The notes: a model not told the origin generated them from the letters alone. A stretch of 64,000 nucleotides of DNA from Flavobacteriales bacterium UBA2619 (GCA_002339135.1 DDJR01000048.1:6429-70428), one strand, 5' to 3'; shown: positions 9,361 through 20,000, counted from the stretch's first letter. A program made the numbers and translations.

Positions 9361-10293
9361 GTGCAAAAACAAAAATCGAAAATAGTTATCTGGGGCGCTC
9401 TGCTGCTCTTGGCATTCATTTGGGGAAGCTCCTTTATTTTAATGAAGATGGCAATTTTTGACTCCTCCGGGGACATGGTTTACACGCCACTAGAGGTCGC
9501 TGCCTTGCGAATCGCTATTGCTGGAATCGTGCTTTTGCCAATTTCTATCAAGTATTTAAAATCAATAAAACGATCTCAAGTATTGTCACTTTTGGCCATT
9601 GGAACCCTCGGAAATCTAATCCCGGCATACCTCTTTACCTCGGCTGTAAGCTCAATACCATCTGCAATCGCCGGGATGCTCAATGCGCTTACACCCTTGT
9701 TTACAATGATTGTTGCGGCGGCGGTGTTTAAAACTGTTGTCACTCGGCTGCAAATTTCAGGGCTTTCGTTAGGCTTTATCGGTGCATTGCTTCTTGCAGG
9801 CGGAGACCTGGCAACAAACAACGTAAGTGTCGATATTGAATGGTGGGCTTGCGGCAGGGTAGCATTAGCAACTTTGTGTTATGGGTTTAGTGTCAATATT
9901 TTGAAAAATAAACTTGAAGGCGTACCCTCTACAGTCATTGCTTCAATTGCATTGTTAATGGTTCTCCCTCCTGCGGTTTTAGTCCTCTTAAACTCGAATG
10001 TATACCATACATTTACTGAGAATCCTCACGGAGGAGATGGAATGATTGCAGTCGTTGTTCTTGCTGCCATTGGGACCGCTGGTGCGCTGATTATCTTTAA
10101 CACGTTAATCAAGTGGACCAATGCCTTAACAGCAAGTTCCGTTACCTACATCATTCCAGTATTTGCTGCAATGTGGGGGCTGATGGATGGAGAGAATTTG
10201 ACAATCGTACACCTTGCAGGTGGAGTGGTTATATTGCTCGGTGTCGCTATAGTCAATGGAGTAGGGAATAAAAAAGTTGCGATTTTCGAGTGA
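9361..10293 (+). CDS. EamA/DMT-superfamily transporter
   Basis: This is an inner-membrane drug/metabolite transporter of about 310 aa with ten predicted helices in two EamA repeats. The first repeat opens with LLLLAFIWGSSFILMK and the second with the WWACGRVALATLCYGFS region. The substrate cannot be read from sequence. There is no ATG near the 5' end. I chose GTG 9361 because a -7 element lies at 9346-9353; TTG 9340 is the alternative and would add seven residues. It is divergent from the HMA lipoprotein gene. Confidence 0.87.
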   Translation: MQKQKSKIVIWGALLLLAFIWGSSFILMKMAIFDSSGDMVYTPLEVAALRIAIAGIVLLPISIKYLKSIKRSQVLSLLAIGTLGNLIPAYLFTSAVSSIPSAIAGMLNALTPLFTMIVAAAVFKTVVTRLQISGLSLGFIGALLLAGGDLATNNVSVDIEWWACGRVALATLCYGFSVNILKNKLEGVPSTVIASIALLMVLPPAVLVLLNSNVYHTFTENPHGGDGMIAVVVLAAIGTAGALIIFNTLIKWTNALTASSVTYIIPVFAAMWGLMDGENLTIVHLAGGVVILLGVAIVNGVGNKKVAIFE

Positions 10294-10307
10294 AAGCCGT
10301 ATCTTTG
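10277..10307 (+). promoter_or_regulatory. Promoter of rplU-rpmA
   Basis: TTG (10277-10279) and TATCTTTG (10300-10307) are separated by 20 bp, an excellent Bacteroidota primary-sigma promoter. The predicted start near 10311 leaves a leader of about 40 nt before rplU. Unlike many genes here, this ribosomal operon is therefore not leaderless. Confidence 0.65.
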
Positions 10308-10349
10308 CGCCCCCTTTAAATACAATTCTGAAGGGTAAAATTAATTTCC

Positions 10350-10724
10350 ATGTATGCAATCGTAGAGATAGCAGGGCACCAGTACAAGGTACAGAAAGAC
10401 CAACAGGTTTTCGTAAACCGCCTAGATGCTAAGGAAGGAGCGACGATTAAATTCGATCGCGTTCTCCTTACAGACAAGGCCGGTGACGTAACAGTTGGCG
10501 CCCCCGCTATAAACGGCCTAGCCGTTCATGCCACCATTGAGAGGCATTTAAAAGGAGACAAAGTTCTTGTCTTTAAGAAAAAACGTCGTAAAGGATATCA
10601 GAAACTTAACGGTTTCCGTCCTTACCTGACTGAAATTCGTATTACGGATATCAAGAAGGCGGCAGCTAAGACAGCAGCTCCTAAAAAAGAAGCAGCGGAA
10701 ACCAAAGCTAAAAAAGAAGCGTAA
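10350..10724 (+). CDS. rplU: 50S ribosomal protein L21 (bL21)
   Basis: L21 is a 23S rRNA-binding protein of the large subunit. The N-terminal MYAIVEIAGHQYKVQ and the KKKRRKGYQKLNGFRP signature are diagnostic. After the roughly 103-residue core there is an Ala/Lys-rich tail (KKAAAKTAAPKKEAAETKA...), common in this phylum. It is followed by rpmA after 29 bp, the standard L21-L27 pair. Confidence 0.97.
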   Translation: MYAIVEIAGHQYKVQKDQQVFVNRLDAKEGATIKFDRVLLTDKAGDVTVGAPAINGLAVHATIERHLKGDKVLVFKKKRRKGYQKLNGFRPYLTEIRITDIKKAAAKTAAPKKEAAETKAKKEA

Positions 10725-10753
10725 TCGGCGAATAGCCGAAAAACTCATATATC

Positions 10754-11020
10754 ATGGCACATAAAAAAGGTGTAGGTAGTTCGAAAAACGGACGTGAGTC
10801 ACAGTCGAAAAGACTTGGCGTAAAAATCTTCGGTGGTCAATTTTGTATCGCAGGCAACATTATAGTTCGTCAACGCGGAACAGCACACCATCCAGGTACC
10901 AATGTAGGAATCGGTAAGGATCACACCTTATACGCCCTGTCAGACGGATTCGTAGAATTTCGCAAGAAACGTAACAATCGCTCCTTCGTATCCGTAGTTT
11001 CTGCGGGAGGCGAAGCGTAA
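10754..11020 (+). CDS. rpmA: 50S ribosomal protein L27 (bL27)
   Basis: L27 is a large-subunit protein whose N-terminal tail reaches the peptidyl-transferase centre. The sequence starts [16 protein letters not shown] and has the family core [17 protein letters not shown] and [11 protein letters not shown]. Length (88 aa) is normal. There is no cleavable N-terminal extension of the kind seen in Firmicutes. A strong intrinsic terminator follows. Confidence 0.97.
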   Translation: MAHKKGVGSSKNGRESQSKRLGVKIFGGQFCIAGNIIVRQRGTAHHPGTNVGIGKDHTLYALSDGFVEFRKKRNNRSFVSVVSAGGEA

Positions 11021-11050
11021 TAGGAATCAATTCCTAAATAACTCTTTAGG

Positions 11051-11084
11051 ACTCCCGTCCCCTTTTCGGGGCGGGAGTTTTTTT
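11051..11084 (+). terminator. Rho-independent terminator after rpmA
   Basis: A GC-rich hairpin (arms 11051-11062 and 11068-11078, one bulged T, loop TTTTC) is followed directly by a run of seven T. It is the clearest intrinsic terminator in the window and closes the rplU-rpmA operon. Confidence 0.9.
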
Positions 11085-11136
11085 ATTTAAATTTTACCAC
11101 TATTCCGGCAACTTTGCCCGAAATTAGACTTTATAT

Positions 11137-12405
11137 ATGCTTACTCTTACCAACTTACGTGAAAGACGCGACAGCGTCATTGCTTGTCTTGCAAAACGTG
11201 GCATCGATGCTACGGAAAATGTAGACCGCATCCTCTCGCTCGATCTAGAACGGAGGGGGATTCAAAAGGAATTAGATGACACCTTGGCACAAAGCAATCT
11301 GTTGAGCCGTCAAATCGGAGAGCTAATGAAAGCAGGAAAGCGAGAAGAGGCCGAAGCAATAAAGAATGAGACCTCAGGCTTAAAAACGCTCTCTTCAGAG
11401 CTTAAAGAAAAAATGTCTGAACTTGAAATGGAGGTACATAACATCCTTTCTCACCTGCCAAACACCCCTTGTGACCTAGTCGTTGCTGGAAAATCCGAAG
11501 AAGACAACGAAGTAATATACAGCTGGGGTGATCTCCCTGATTTAGGGGAATACAACAAACCACATTGGGATATCGCAAAAGAAAAAGACTTGATCGATTT
11601 TGATTTGGGAGCGAAAGTAACTGGAGCAGGGTTTCCTTTTTACAAAGGAAAAGGTGCTAAGTTACAGCGCGGATTAATTAGGTTTTTCTTGGAAAAAGCT
11701 GATGATGCCGGATATACCGAGTACATCCCACCACTCATGATAAACGCTGAAAGTGGGTTTGGAACTGGTCAGTTGCCTGACAAAGAAGGTCAGATGTACC
11801 ACATGCCTGAGGATGATTTATACATGATTCCAACAGCCGAAGTACCACTCACAAATATATTTCGTGATACATTACAAAATGCTTCAGACTTGCCAATAAA
11901 ACTATGCGGTTACACGCCGTGCTTCCGACGTGAAGCTGGAAGTTATGGAAAGCATGTAAGAGGACTTAACCGTCTCCATCAGTTTGACAAGGTTGAAATC
12001 GTACAAATCCAACATCCTGAAAAGTCAGCCGAAACCCTGGATTCTATGGTGTCTCATGTTAAAGGTCTACTCGAAGCTTTAGAGCTTCCGTATAGAGTGT
12101 TGAGGCTGTGCGCAGGTGACTTGGGATTCACTGCTGCGATGACGTATGACTTTGAAGTTTGGAGTGCTGCACAAGAACGATGGCTAGAGGTTAGTTCAGT
12201 GTCGAATTTTGAGACATTCCAAGCGAATAGACTGAAGTGTAGGTTTAAAGATTCCGATGGGAAAAACCAACTGGTACATACATTAAACGGCTCTGCACTT
12301 GCGCTACCTAGGATAGTCGCAGCGCTCCTTGAAAATCATCAGGATGCAGAAGGAGTTAAGATTCCTAAAGCGATCGTGCCATTCCTCGGATTCGACCGAA
12401 TTTAA
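11137..12405 (+). CDS. serS: Seryl-tRNA synthetase
   Basis: This class II synthetase charges tRNA-Ser (and serine onto tRNA-Sec where present). The N-terminal ~110 residues form the long antiparallel coiled coil that grips the tRNA (QKELDDTLAQSNLLSRQIG...). The catalytic domain shows GTGQLPDKEGQMY, TAEVPLTNI, the motif 2 block PCFRREAGSYGKHVRG and the C-terminal motif 3 region LNGSALALPRIVAALLEN. Length (422 aa) is typical. A lipoprotein gene starts 10 bp downstream and may be co-transcribed. Confidence 0.97.
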   Translation: MLTLTNLRERRDSVIACLAKRGIDATENVDRILSLDLERRGIQKELDDTLAQSNLLSRQIGELMKAGKREEAEAIKNETSGLKTLSSELKEKMSELEMEVHNILSHLPNTPCDLVVAGKSEEDNEVIYSWGDLPDLGEYNKPHWDIAKEKDLIDFDLGAKVTGAGFPFYKGKGAKLQRGLIRFFLEKADDAGYTEYIPPLMINAESGFGTGQLPDKEGQMYHMPEDDLYMIPTAEVPLTNIFRDTLQNASDLPIKLCGYTPCFRREAGSYGKHVRGLNRLHQFDKVEIVQIQHPEKSAETLDSMVSHVKGLLEALELPYRVLRLCAGDLGFTAAMTYDFEVWSAAQERWLEVSSVSNFETFQANRLKCRFKDSDGKNQLVHTLNGSALALPRIVAALLENHQDAEGVKIPKAIVPFLGFDRI

Positions 12406-12415
12406 AATTCATTAC

Positions 12416-13024
12416 ATGAAAAATACCCTACACATCATCATGTTGGCCGTCGGTTTGATGGGCTTGCTGTCAGGGTGTAGTCCAGATAAAACCAAGGTTT
12501 CTTTACAGACTGCTTTTGACGAGTTACAGGAAATGAATGGTCGTCTCAGTGATGTCCCGCTTGATTCAATCAATGCTGTGAGAAACCGATTGCTCGAGGC
12601 AAAACAAGAATTGATTTGGCTAGGTGCTGACAGCAATGTTGTCTTTGTGAAATTAGATGCCGTTGTCATTGAGGAGCTGTCAAAAGCAAATCGTTATCTC
12701 AAGGACTCGCCCAACAGATTTGCGGGCATCTTTCAGGAAATCGAGCGATGTAAAATACAGGTTGTGGGATTAATCGATGTGATTGAGTCCGACGCGGAAA
12801 TGGATGCGTTAGGAGATTCTATTGATGATCTTTACATCACAAGAAATGCAGAAATTGAATGCGAAGCTATTTTAAAACTGAACGATGTTGTTACAGAAAC
12901 ACTGAGGCTTGCTCGATTGGGCTTAGAAACTGATTCGTCATCTTGGACATCAATTGACAGCTTGTTACAAGTAAAAAGAGGACAGTGGGCAAGAGGTGTT
13001 GCGGAAAATGGTGAATCGATATGA
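12416..13024 (+). CDS. Predicted lipoprotein, function unknown
   Basis: This is a 202-aa protein with a classical lipoprotein signal: MKNTLHIIML, a hydrophobic core, and lipobox LLSGC with the lipidated Cys at 21. The mature part is helical and acidic with repeated heptad-like Leu/Ile spacing. An upstream in-frame ATG at 12329 lies inside serS and would bury the signal peptide, so I chose 12416. The last 4 bp overlap the start of the TPR gene, which suggests the two act together in the envelope. I do not recognise a family. Confidence 0.75.
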   Translation: MKNTLHIIMLAVGLMGLLSGCSPDKTKVSLQTAFDELQEMNGRLSDVPLDSINAVRNRLLEAKQELIWLGADSNVVFVKLDAVVIEELSKANRYLKDSPNRFAGIFQEIERCKIQVVGLIDVIESDAEMDALGDSIDDLYITRNAEIECEAILKLNDVVTETLRLARLGLETDSSSWTSIDSLLQVKRGQWARGVAENGESI

Positions 13025-14850
13025 GAGGCTTTATTTATATACTCACCTTCTGTCTTCTCGGATGTTGCTTTCCGAAAAAAGTGCATTCGCAAACCGACCT
13101 CGAACTCGCTGAATTCTATTACAACGAGGGGAGTTTTGAACAGGCAAAATTGTACCTCGTAGAAATCTACAAAAAAAACAAGACGAACGCAATTTATCAG
13201 ATGTATTACAAATCTCTCCTGGCAATGGAGGATTTAGAGGCTGCTGAAAAATTAATAAAGGCCAAAATCCGCCGCACTCATAAAAACAGTCAAGCAAACG
13301 TGTATGTAGATTTAGGGTCTCTTTATGTCACCTTTGCCATGAATGAGGAGGCACGATCTGCATTCGACAAAGCCCTTGACCTCCTTCAGCCAGGCAGAAG
13401 TCAAGCCGTAAGATTGGCGAATGCTTTCATTAAATTGGATGAATTGGATCTGGCATATGCGACGTACAAAAAAGCGCAAGACCTGGGAACCACAAATTTT
13501 CACTACGAATTCGCAAACCTCCAAGGAATGAGACGCGATTTTGAGGGGATGGTAGAAAGCTTTTTAGAACTTTTACATACCAAACCCAATTACCTGCCTA
13601 CAGTTCAAAACAGCTTAAATCGGAACCTGAGATTGCAAAGTGAACCTGACAATGGCGAACTGGTGAGATTGGGTCTTTTGCGTGCCGCTAAAAAATACCC
13701 TGAGGACAATGTCTATCCGGAAATGCTTGTGTGGCATTTTACACAAATAAAAGATTTCGCATCGGCATTTATTCATGCAAGAGCCATCGATTTAAGACTG
13801 GGGGGAATTGGCCTAGGTGTAATGGAGCTGGGAAACACTTCAGCAGCAAACAAAGATTTACAAACCGCTGTGGATTGCTTCAGCTACATAGCTGACAAGG
13901 GTGAGGATACACCTTATTTCTATATTGCACGAAACGAAATTCTGCAGATTAGATTCATCGATTTAACATCTCAAATACCTCTTAACATTGAGGAAATTGA
14001 ATTGCTTGAAGAAGACTATGCCTCAACCATCATGGAGCTCGGCGTGAAGACTGAGACCGCTATTTTACTGAAAGATCAATCACACATTCTGGCCTTTTTT
14101 CTGGACCGGGGAGAAGAAGCAATCCAAGTGATGGAGAAAGCACTAGCCATTGTTGGTTTAAATGAACGAATCGCGGCCGCCTGCAAGTTGGAACTCGGAG
14201 ATATTTATGTTTTTGAGAATTTGGTTTGGGATGCATCGCTCCTTTTTTCTCAAGTTATACTTGATTTTAAAGATGATCCTGTGGGACACGAAGCAAAATA
14301 TAGAAATGCACGGATCAGCTATTTTACTGGCGATTTTGCTTGGGCACAAACCCAACTGGATGCTTTAAAAGCTTCAACATCAAAACTCATATCCAACGAT
14401 GCAATAGAGTTGAGTCTATTGATCACCGACAATTTCAATTTAGACACGATTTTCGAGCCCATGGAAATGTATGCGCGTGCAGATTTGCTTGTGATGCAGA
14501 AAAAAAATGTTGCAGCAACTTTAACTTTGGACACCATTTTGTCAACTTGGCCTGGTCATGCCCTTGAAGATGAAATCTTAATTGTAAAAGGAGATTTGGC
14601 AATGTTAGATGATGATATTGAATCTGCCATACAATTCTATTCTGAAGTGACTGAACTACATTTCGATGATATCACAGGTGATGATGCTTTATTTAAACTT
14701 GCTGAGATTTATGACTACAAGTTAAATGATGCAGAAAAAGCTGAAAGCTTGTACGAGAAAATCATCTTTGAGTATTCTGGATCTCTTCACGTCATTGCCG
14801 CTCGAAAGAGGTTTCGAACAATGAATGAAGCTGAAATTATTGAGCAATGA
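13021..14850 (+). CDS. TPR-repeat envelope protein
   Basis: This is a 609-aa tetratricopeptide-repeat protein. The N-terminus is a signal peptide with a possible lipobox (CLLGC, Cys 15), or alternatively a signal peptidase I site after VHS near residue 23. TPR-like helix pairs run through the protein, for example LAEFYYNEGSFEQAKLYL, VDLGSLYVTFAMNEEARSAF and LFKLAEIYDYKLNDAEKAES near the end. It probably acts as a periplasmic scaffold. It is translationally coupled to the lipoprotein upstream and the DUF4286 gene downstream (ATGA overlaps of 4 bp each). Confidence 0.8.
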   Translation: MRGFIYILTFCLLGCCFPKKVHSQTDLELAEFYYNEGSFEQAKLYLVEIYKKNKTNAIYQMYYKSLLAMEDLEAAEKLIKAKIRRTHKNSQANVYVDLGSLYVTFAMNEEARSAFDKALDLLQPGRSQAVRLANAFIKLDELDLAYATYKKAQDLGTTNFHYEFANLQGMRRDFEGMVESFLELLHTKPNYLPTVQNSLNRNLRLQSEPDNGELVRLGLLRAAKKYPEDNVYPEMLVWHFTQIKDFASAFIHARAIDLRLGGIGLGVMELGNTSAANKDLQTAVDCFSYIADKGEDTPYFYIARNEILQIRFIDLTSQIPLNIEEIELLEEDYASTIMELGVKTETAILLKDQSHILAFFLDRGEEAIQVMEKALAIVGLNERIAAACKLELGDIYVFENLVWDASLLFSQVILDFKDDPVGHEAKYRNARISYFTGDFAWAQTQLDALKASTSKLISNDAIELSLLITDNFNLDTIFEPMEMYARADLLVMQKKNVAATLTLDTILSTWPGHALEDEILIVKGDLAMLDDDIESAIQFYSEVTELHFDDITGDDALFKLAEIYDYKLNDAEKAESLYEKIIFEYSGSLHVIAARKRFRTMNEAEIIEQ

Positions 14851-15179
14851 TACTATACAACATTACCGTTTCTGTTAATCAAGAGTGTGCTAAAGAGTGG
14901 CTTGAGTACATGATGAACGATCACATCCCTGCTGTAATGCAGACAGGTCATTTTCGCGACTACAAATTATGCCGGGTCGAAGGAGATGAGCAGGGAGGAG
15001 AGACATATGCTGTTCAGTACCTGGCTTATTCTACTAAGGCATTCAACACATACAATACCGATTGTGCTCCTGACCTTCAGGCTGATTTTCACAAAACATG
15101 GGGCAGCAAAGCTGTTGCATTTAGAACCATTCTACCCGTACTGTTCGAAGGTCAATCTACAGTTAAGAATCATGGTTAG
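14847..15179 (+). CDS. DUF4286 family protein
   Basis: This is a small cytosolic protein (110 aa) of the DUF4286 family, widespread in Bacteroidota and of unknown function. Hallmarks are the opening MILYNITVSVNQECAKEWLEYM followed by HIPAVMQTGHF, the ETYAVQYLAYS strand and a final HKTWGSKAVAFRTIL, consistent with a ferredoxin-like dimeric alpha/beta barrel fold. It overlaps the TPR gene by 4 bp and the rsmA start by 8 bp, so it is in the rsmA transcription unit. Confidence 0.85.
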   Translation: MILYNITVSVNQECAKEWLEYMMNDHIPAVMQTGHFRDYKLCRVEGDEQGGETYAVQYLAYSTKAFNTYNTDCAPDLQADFHKTWGSKAVAFRTILPVLFEGQSTVKNHG

Positions 15180-15954
15180 AGCAAAAAAACACCTAGGTCA
15201 GCACTTTCTAACCGGTCCAGGAATCGCAGACAGAATCGCGCAGTCAATTACATGCCACAATGGATGTAATTCTGTCTTGGAAGTAGGACCTGGAACTGGA
15301 GCTTTGACTTTGCCGCTTTTGGAAAGGGGAGACTTAGACCTACACGTAGTTGAATTGGATACGGAAAGCGTAGATTTTTTAGTCACAGAGGAACTGTTGC
15401 CTTCTGAGAGAGTTCACGGCGTTGACCTCCTCTCATGGAACCCCAATTTAGCTTTCCCTGACAACAAGCCGTTTATTGTCGCCGGAAACTTTCCTTACAA
15501 TATTTCTTCCCAGATTCTCTTCCAAGTCATCGATTGGCGAGAAAGAGTTCCTGAGCTCGTAGGGATGTTTCAAAAAGAAGTGGCGCAGAGAATTGCTGAA
15601 GGACCCGGTTCACGTACCTATGGAATTTTAAGCGTTTTGCTCCAAACCTATTACGACATAGAATACCTCTTCACAGTAGATGAGGATGCATTCGAGCCAC
15701 CACCAAGAGTGAAGAGTGGAGTTATCCGATTACTTAGAAACGACATGGTCGACCCGGGATGCACTTTTTTACACTTAAAAAGGGTTGTCAAGGGTGCCTT
15801 TAATCAAAGGCGCAAAACACTCAGAAATGCATTAACAAGTGCCGGTTTTGCAGAAGAAGTAATCCCTGAAGAGTTCTTGAAAAAACGTGCTGAACAACTC
15901 AGTCCCAAAGAATTTCACATTCTAGCGATCGCGCTGATACCGACCTCGTCATAG
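15172..15954 (+). CDS. rsmA: 16S rRNA (A1518/A1519) dimethyltransferase RsmA/KsgA
   Basis: RsmA dimethylates two adjacent adenines in helix 45 of 16S rRNA, a late step in 30S assembly. The start MVRAKKHLGQHFL matches the family exactly, so I place it at 15172 and not at an in-frame ATG at 14986 inside DUF4286. The SAM-binding loop LEVGPGTGALT is at residues 36-46 and the catalytic NFPY motif at 106-109. The C-terminal helical domain includes KGAFNQRRKTLRNAL. Product length is 260 aa. Confidence 0.96.
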   Translation: MVRAKKHLGQHFLTGPGIADRIAQSITCHNGCNSVLEVGPGTGALTLPLLERGDLDLHVVELDTESVDFLVTEELLPSERVHGVDLLSWNPNLAFPDNKPFIVAGNFPYNISSQILFQVIDWRERVPELVGMFQKEVAQRIAEGPGSRTYGILSVLLQTYYDIEYLFTVDEDAFEPPPRVKSGVIRLLRNDMVDPGCTFLHLKRVVKGAFNQRRKTLRNALTSAGFAEEVIPEEFLKKRAEQLSPKEFHILAIALIPTSS

Positions 15955-16013
15955 CTAACGTAACTTTACATCAGATTAATTTAGTTATTTGACTCGAAAA
16001 AAAAGCACTTGAA

Positions 16014-17009
16014 ATGAGCAAGGCAACAACTTTTGGGGAGTTTATTATGGATGGTCAGGCGGAGTTTCCGTTTGTTTCAGGCCAACTTACTAGACTGCTA
16101 ACAGACATCGGAGTGGCTTCGAAAATCGTCAATCACCAAGTCAACCGTGCTGGATTAGCCGGGATATTGGGAGAGGCCGGATCTACAAACATCCAAGATG
16201 AAGCCCAGCAGAAATTAGATGTTTTTGCGGACGTAACTTTTATGAGGATTCTCAGTGCAGGTAGATCTGTTGCTGGAATTGGCTCAGAAGAACAGGAAGA
16301 ACCTATTTTATGTGGTGACCAGGGTAAATTCGGTAAATACATCGTATTAATAGACCCTCTTGATGGAAGTTCAAACGTGGATGTTAACGTAAGTATTGGG
16401 ACAATTTTCAGCATCCAGCGTCGAAAAACTCCGATGGGGGAACGCTTAACCGAGCAGGATTTTCTTCAAGCCGGAACTGAACAAGTTGCATCGGGTTATG
16501 TTCTATATGGTTCTTCGACAATGTTAGTTTACACAACTGGATCAGGCGTAAATGGCTTTACTCTTGACCCAGCAGTAGGAGAATTTTTTCTGTCACATCC
16601 GTCGATGAAATATCCTGAAACTGGGTCCATTTACTCTGTGAATGATGCACTGCTCAGCAAATGTTCAACTCCGACAAAATTGTTTGTTGAAGCGTGTCGA
16701 GAAAATTCAGAGGTAAGTTTCAGAGCGCGTTACATCGGTTCTTTGGTGTCTGATTTTCACAGAAATCTCATTCATGGTGGAATCTACCTTTACCCGTCTC
16801 TCAAAGACAAACCCGGTGGAAAATTAAGGTTGCTTTATGAATGCTCTCCTTTAGCATTTATAGCAGAACAAGCTGGAGGTATGGCTGTTCATGACCATGG
16901 ACGAATCTTAGATGAAACCCCTACAGATTTACATCAACGCGTGCCATATTACGTTGGCAATAAAAACTTGGTTGAATCCTTCTTGAAGTTTCAACAAGCG
17001 GAAAAGTAA
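16014..17009 (+). CDS. fbp: Fructose-1,6-bisphosphatase, class I
   Basis: This enzyme hydrolyses fructose 1,6-bisphosphate to fructose 6-phosphate in gluconeogenesis. The metal site DPLDGSSN is at residues 114-121, preceded by the acidic loop GSEEQEE (residues 90-96). The substrate region YPSLKDKPGGKLRLLYE and ECSPLAFIAEQAGG close the C-terminal half. Length (331 aa) is typical of class I enzymes. The ATG at 16014 has a 59-bp gap from rsmA in which I see no clear promoter. Confidence 0.96.
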   Translation: MSKATTFGEFIMDGQAEFPFVSGQLTRLLTDIGVASKIVNHQVNRAGLAGILGEAGSTNIQDEAQQKLDVFADVTFMRILSAGRSVAGIGSEEQEEPILCGDQGKFGKYIVLIDPLDGSSNVDVNVSIGTIFSIQRRKTPMGERLTEQDFLQAGTEQVASGYVLYGSSTMLVYTTGSGVNGFTLDPAVGEFFLSHPSMKYPETGSIYSVNDALLSKCSTPTKLFVEACRENSEVSFRARYIGSLVSDFHRNLIHGGIYLYPSLKDKPGGKLRLLYECSPLAFIAEQAGGMAVHDHGRILDETPTDLHQRVPYYVGNKNLVESFLKFQQAEK

Positions 17010-17012
17010 ACG

Positions 17013-17020
17013 TATCTTTA
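17013..17020 (+). promoter_or_regulatory. Possible -7 element for mfd
   Basis: TATCTTTA matches seven of the eight positions of the -7 consensus (last base A). It lies 6 nt before TTG 17027 and 18 nt before ATG 17039. No well-spaced -33 box is seen. Confidence 0.35.
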
Positions 17021-17038
17021 TCGGTCTTGAAAAGCTTC

Positions 17039-20000
17039 ATGAGAACGGACGACCTTTTAAATTTTTACCGCTGCGATATTCGTACTGGAACACTGCATCG
17101 TGCCCTAAAAGAAAAATCCAACAAGATTGAATTAAAAGGAGTCGTTGGCTCTGCGCTTGCCCTCGTTGCCGCTGGTATTTTTGAGACAGAACTGAAAGAA
17201 GGAGGTAGAAAAAAACCGCATTTGTTCGTGTTTGACGACAAAGAGCAAGCGGCATACTTCATGAACGATTTAGAGCAAATCTTAGTCGAAAATCCACGCC
17301 CCGTTTTTCTGTTTCCACGTTCAGCAAGGGTGCCTTACCAAGAAGAAATTACAGAAAATGCCAATATTGCACAGAGAGCTGAGGTTTTAAATGAAATAAA
17401 TGGAGGGAGAGAGGGGTGCATCATTGTGAGCTATCCGGGTGCTTTAAGCGAAATGGTAATCACCCAAAAAGAACTAAGTGAACAGACTTTTTCCCTGAAC
17501 ATCGGAGATACATTTACACTGGATTTCCTAGATGAAGTCTTCTCCGAGTATGGATTTGAAAAAGTTGATTTCGTCTACGAGCCTGGCCAATACGCAATGA
17601 GAGGTGGGATTGTTGATGTCTTTAGCTATTCATTTGACCACCCCTATAGAGTCGAGTTTTTCGGTGAGGAGATTGAAAGCATTCGCAAATTCGATCCGGT
17701 TTCCCAGCTGAGTGTCAGCAAACTAACAAGAGCTACGATTGTTCCCAATGTGGGAAATAAAACACTCCATGAAAACCGGGAATCATTTTTTCATTTTATA
17801 CCTGCAGACTCTGTGGTTTGGATGAGTGATGTGACAAGTTGCGAACTTGGTCTGGAGAAAGAGTTAGAAAAAGCAACAGCTCATTATGAGCGGCTTGTAG
17901 GTGAGACAAAAAGAACTCCTCCAGCTGAGTTGTACTTAGACCCCGAGGGGTTTAAAAGTCTCATCGAGGAGTTTTCTGTCGTGGAGTTTGGTGGGGGGAA
18001 AACATTTCCGGAAAGACTTACAATTGCATATGGAATGACTGAGCAACCTGCATTCAACAAACATTTTGACATGATCGCAACGAACCTGATTGCGAACAAT
18101 AGAAATGGGTATGTGAATGTCATCGTTTCAGGACAAGCAACTCAACTAGAGAGACTTCACGATATTTTTACCGATCGACAGGATGAAAATGGTGAAAAAA
18201 GTCCCGATGTGCCATACACACCTATTCCGATGGAACTGAGTGTAGGATTTGTCGATAAAGATCTAAAAGTACTCGTGTACACCGACCATCAACTGTTTGA
18301 CAGATATCACAGATTCCGTCTGAAGGATGGATTTAGAAAAAGCAAGGAAGCGCTTACCATTAAGGAGCTAATGTCGTTAGAAGTTGGTGATTTTGTGGTG
18401 CATATTGACCACGGAATAGGTGAGTTCTCTGGCCTCCACAAGATTGAAGTTAACGGGAAAGAACAAGAAGCAATCAGGTTGTCCTACAAAGGTGGAGATG
18501 TGCTTTATGTCAGCATTCATTCCTTGCATCGCATTTCTAAATTCACGTCTAAAGAAGGCACAAAGCCTTCAGTGAATAAACTCGGGACTGCAACATGGGC
18601 TAAGACAAAAGCAAAAACGAAATCCCGGGTCAAGCAAATCGCTTATGACCTTCTTCATCTGTACGCCAAACGAAAAGCCGCAGAAGGGTTTGCGTTTACT
18701 CCCGACAGTTATTTACAGCATGAACTCGAAGCAAGCTTTATGTTTGAAGACACGCCAGATCAACACACGACAACGAAGGCCGTCAAAGAAGATATGGAGA
18801 AAATAATCCCTATGGACAGGCTGGTTTGTGGAGATGTTGGATTCGGAAAAACTGAAGTGGCGATCCGCGCAGCATTTAAGGCTGCAACAGATGGAAAACA
18901 AGTCGCTATGCTTGTTCCCACAACTATTTTATCAATGCAGCACGCTCGTAGCTTTGCCCGACGGCTTAAAGATTTTCCAGTTACAGTTGATTTTATCAAT
19001 CGTTTCAAGACCGGAAAAGCACTGCGTGAAACCCTAGACAAAGTGGAATCCGGTGAAGTAGACATCCTCATAGGAACCCATGCTATCGTGGGTAAAAAAG
19101 TGAAGTTTAAAGATTTGGGTTTGTTGGTTGTTGATGAAGAGCAGAAGTTTGGTGTGGGTGTCAAAGACAAGCTGAAGACCATGAGGGAAAACGTTGACAC
19201 TCTCACGCTAACTGCCACTCCAATTCCCAGAACTTTGCAATTTTCTTTAATGGGAGCAAGAGATTTAAGCATCATTCGGACTGCTCCACCTAACCGGCAC
19301 CCTGTTGAAACGATTGTAACATCGTTCAGCGAAGAACTCATTCGAGATGCCATTAGCTATGAAGTTAGTCGTGGAGGGCAAGTTTATTTCGTGCACAATC
19401 GGATAGTAAACATCAAAGAAGTGGCTGGAATTATTCAGCGCCTTCTTCCAGATATACGCGTTGGAATAGGCCACGGAAGAATGGAGGGAAAAGAGCTTGA
19501 AAATGTGATGGCAACCTTTATTGAAGGGGGATACGATGTTCTAATCGCTACAACAATTATTGAAAGTGGAATTGACATCAGCAACGCAAATACAATTTTT
19601 ATCAACGATGCTCATAAGTTTGGGTTAAGTGATTTACACCAACTGCGCGGAAGGGTAGGCCGTTCAAATCGAAAAGCGTTTTGTTATTTAATGGCACCTC
19701 CTCTGAGTTCGTTGCCTTCAGAATCTAGAAAAAGATTGCAGGCTTTAGAGCAATTTAGCGATTTGGGCAGCGGAGTCCAAATCGCCATGCGCGATCTTGA
19801 CATACGGGGCGCAGGGGATCTTCTTGGAGCAGAACAAAGTGGATTTATATCTGACATTGGATTTGAAATGTACCAGAGGATTCTTGCCGAGGCTGTCAGA
19901 GAATTGAAAGAAAATAAATTTAACGATCTCTTCGAAGAAGAAAGAAGAGAAACTGGAAAATACGTCGAGGAGACGATCTTAGAAACTGATTTCTCCTTGT

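Noticed and set aside
12329..12415. Upstream in-frame start for the lipoprotein gene
   Set aside because: It lies inside serS and would place 29 charged residues before an excellent lipoprotein signal peptide.
14986..15171. Extended N-terminus of RsmA
   Set aside because: It overlaps the DUF4286 coding region in another frame; the family start MVRAKKHLGQHFL is at 15172.
18760..19353. Long antisense open frame (197 codons) inside mfd
   Set aside because: It lies wholly opposite the conserved helicase core, its translation has no domain-like features, and the sense frame explains the sequence.
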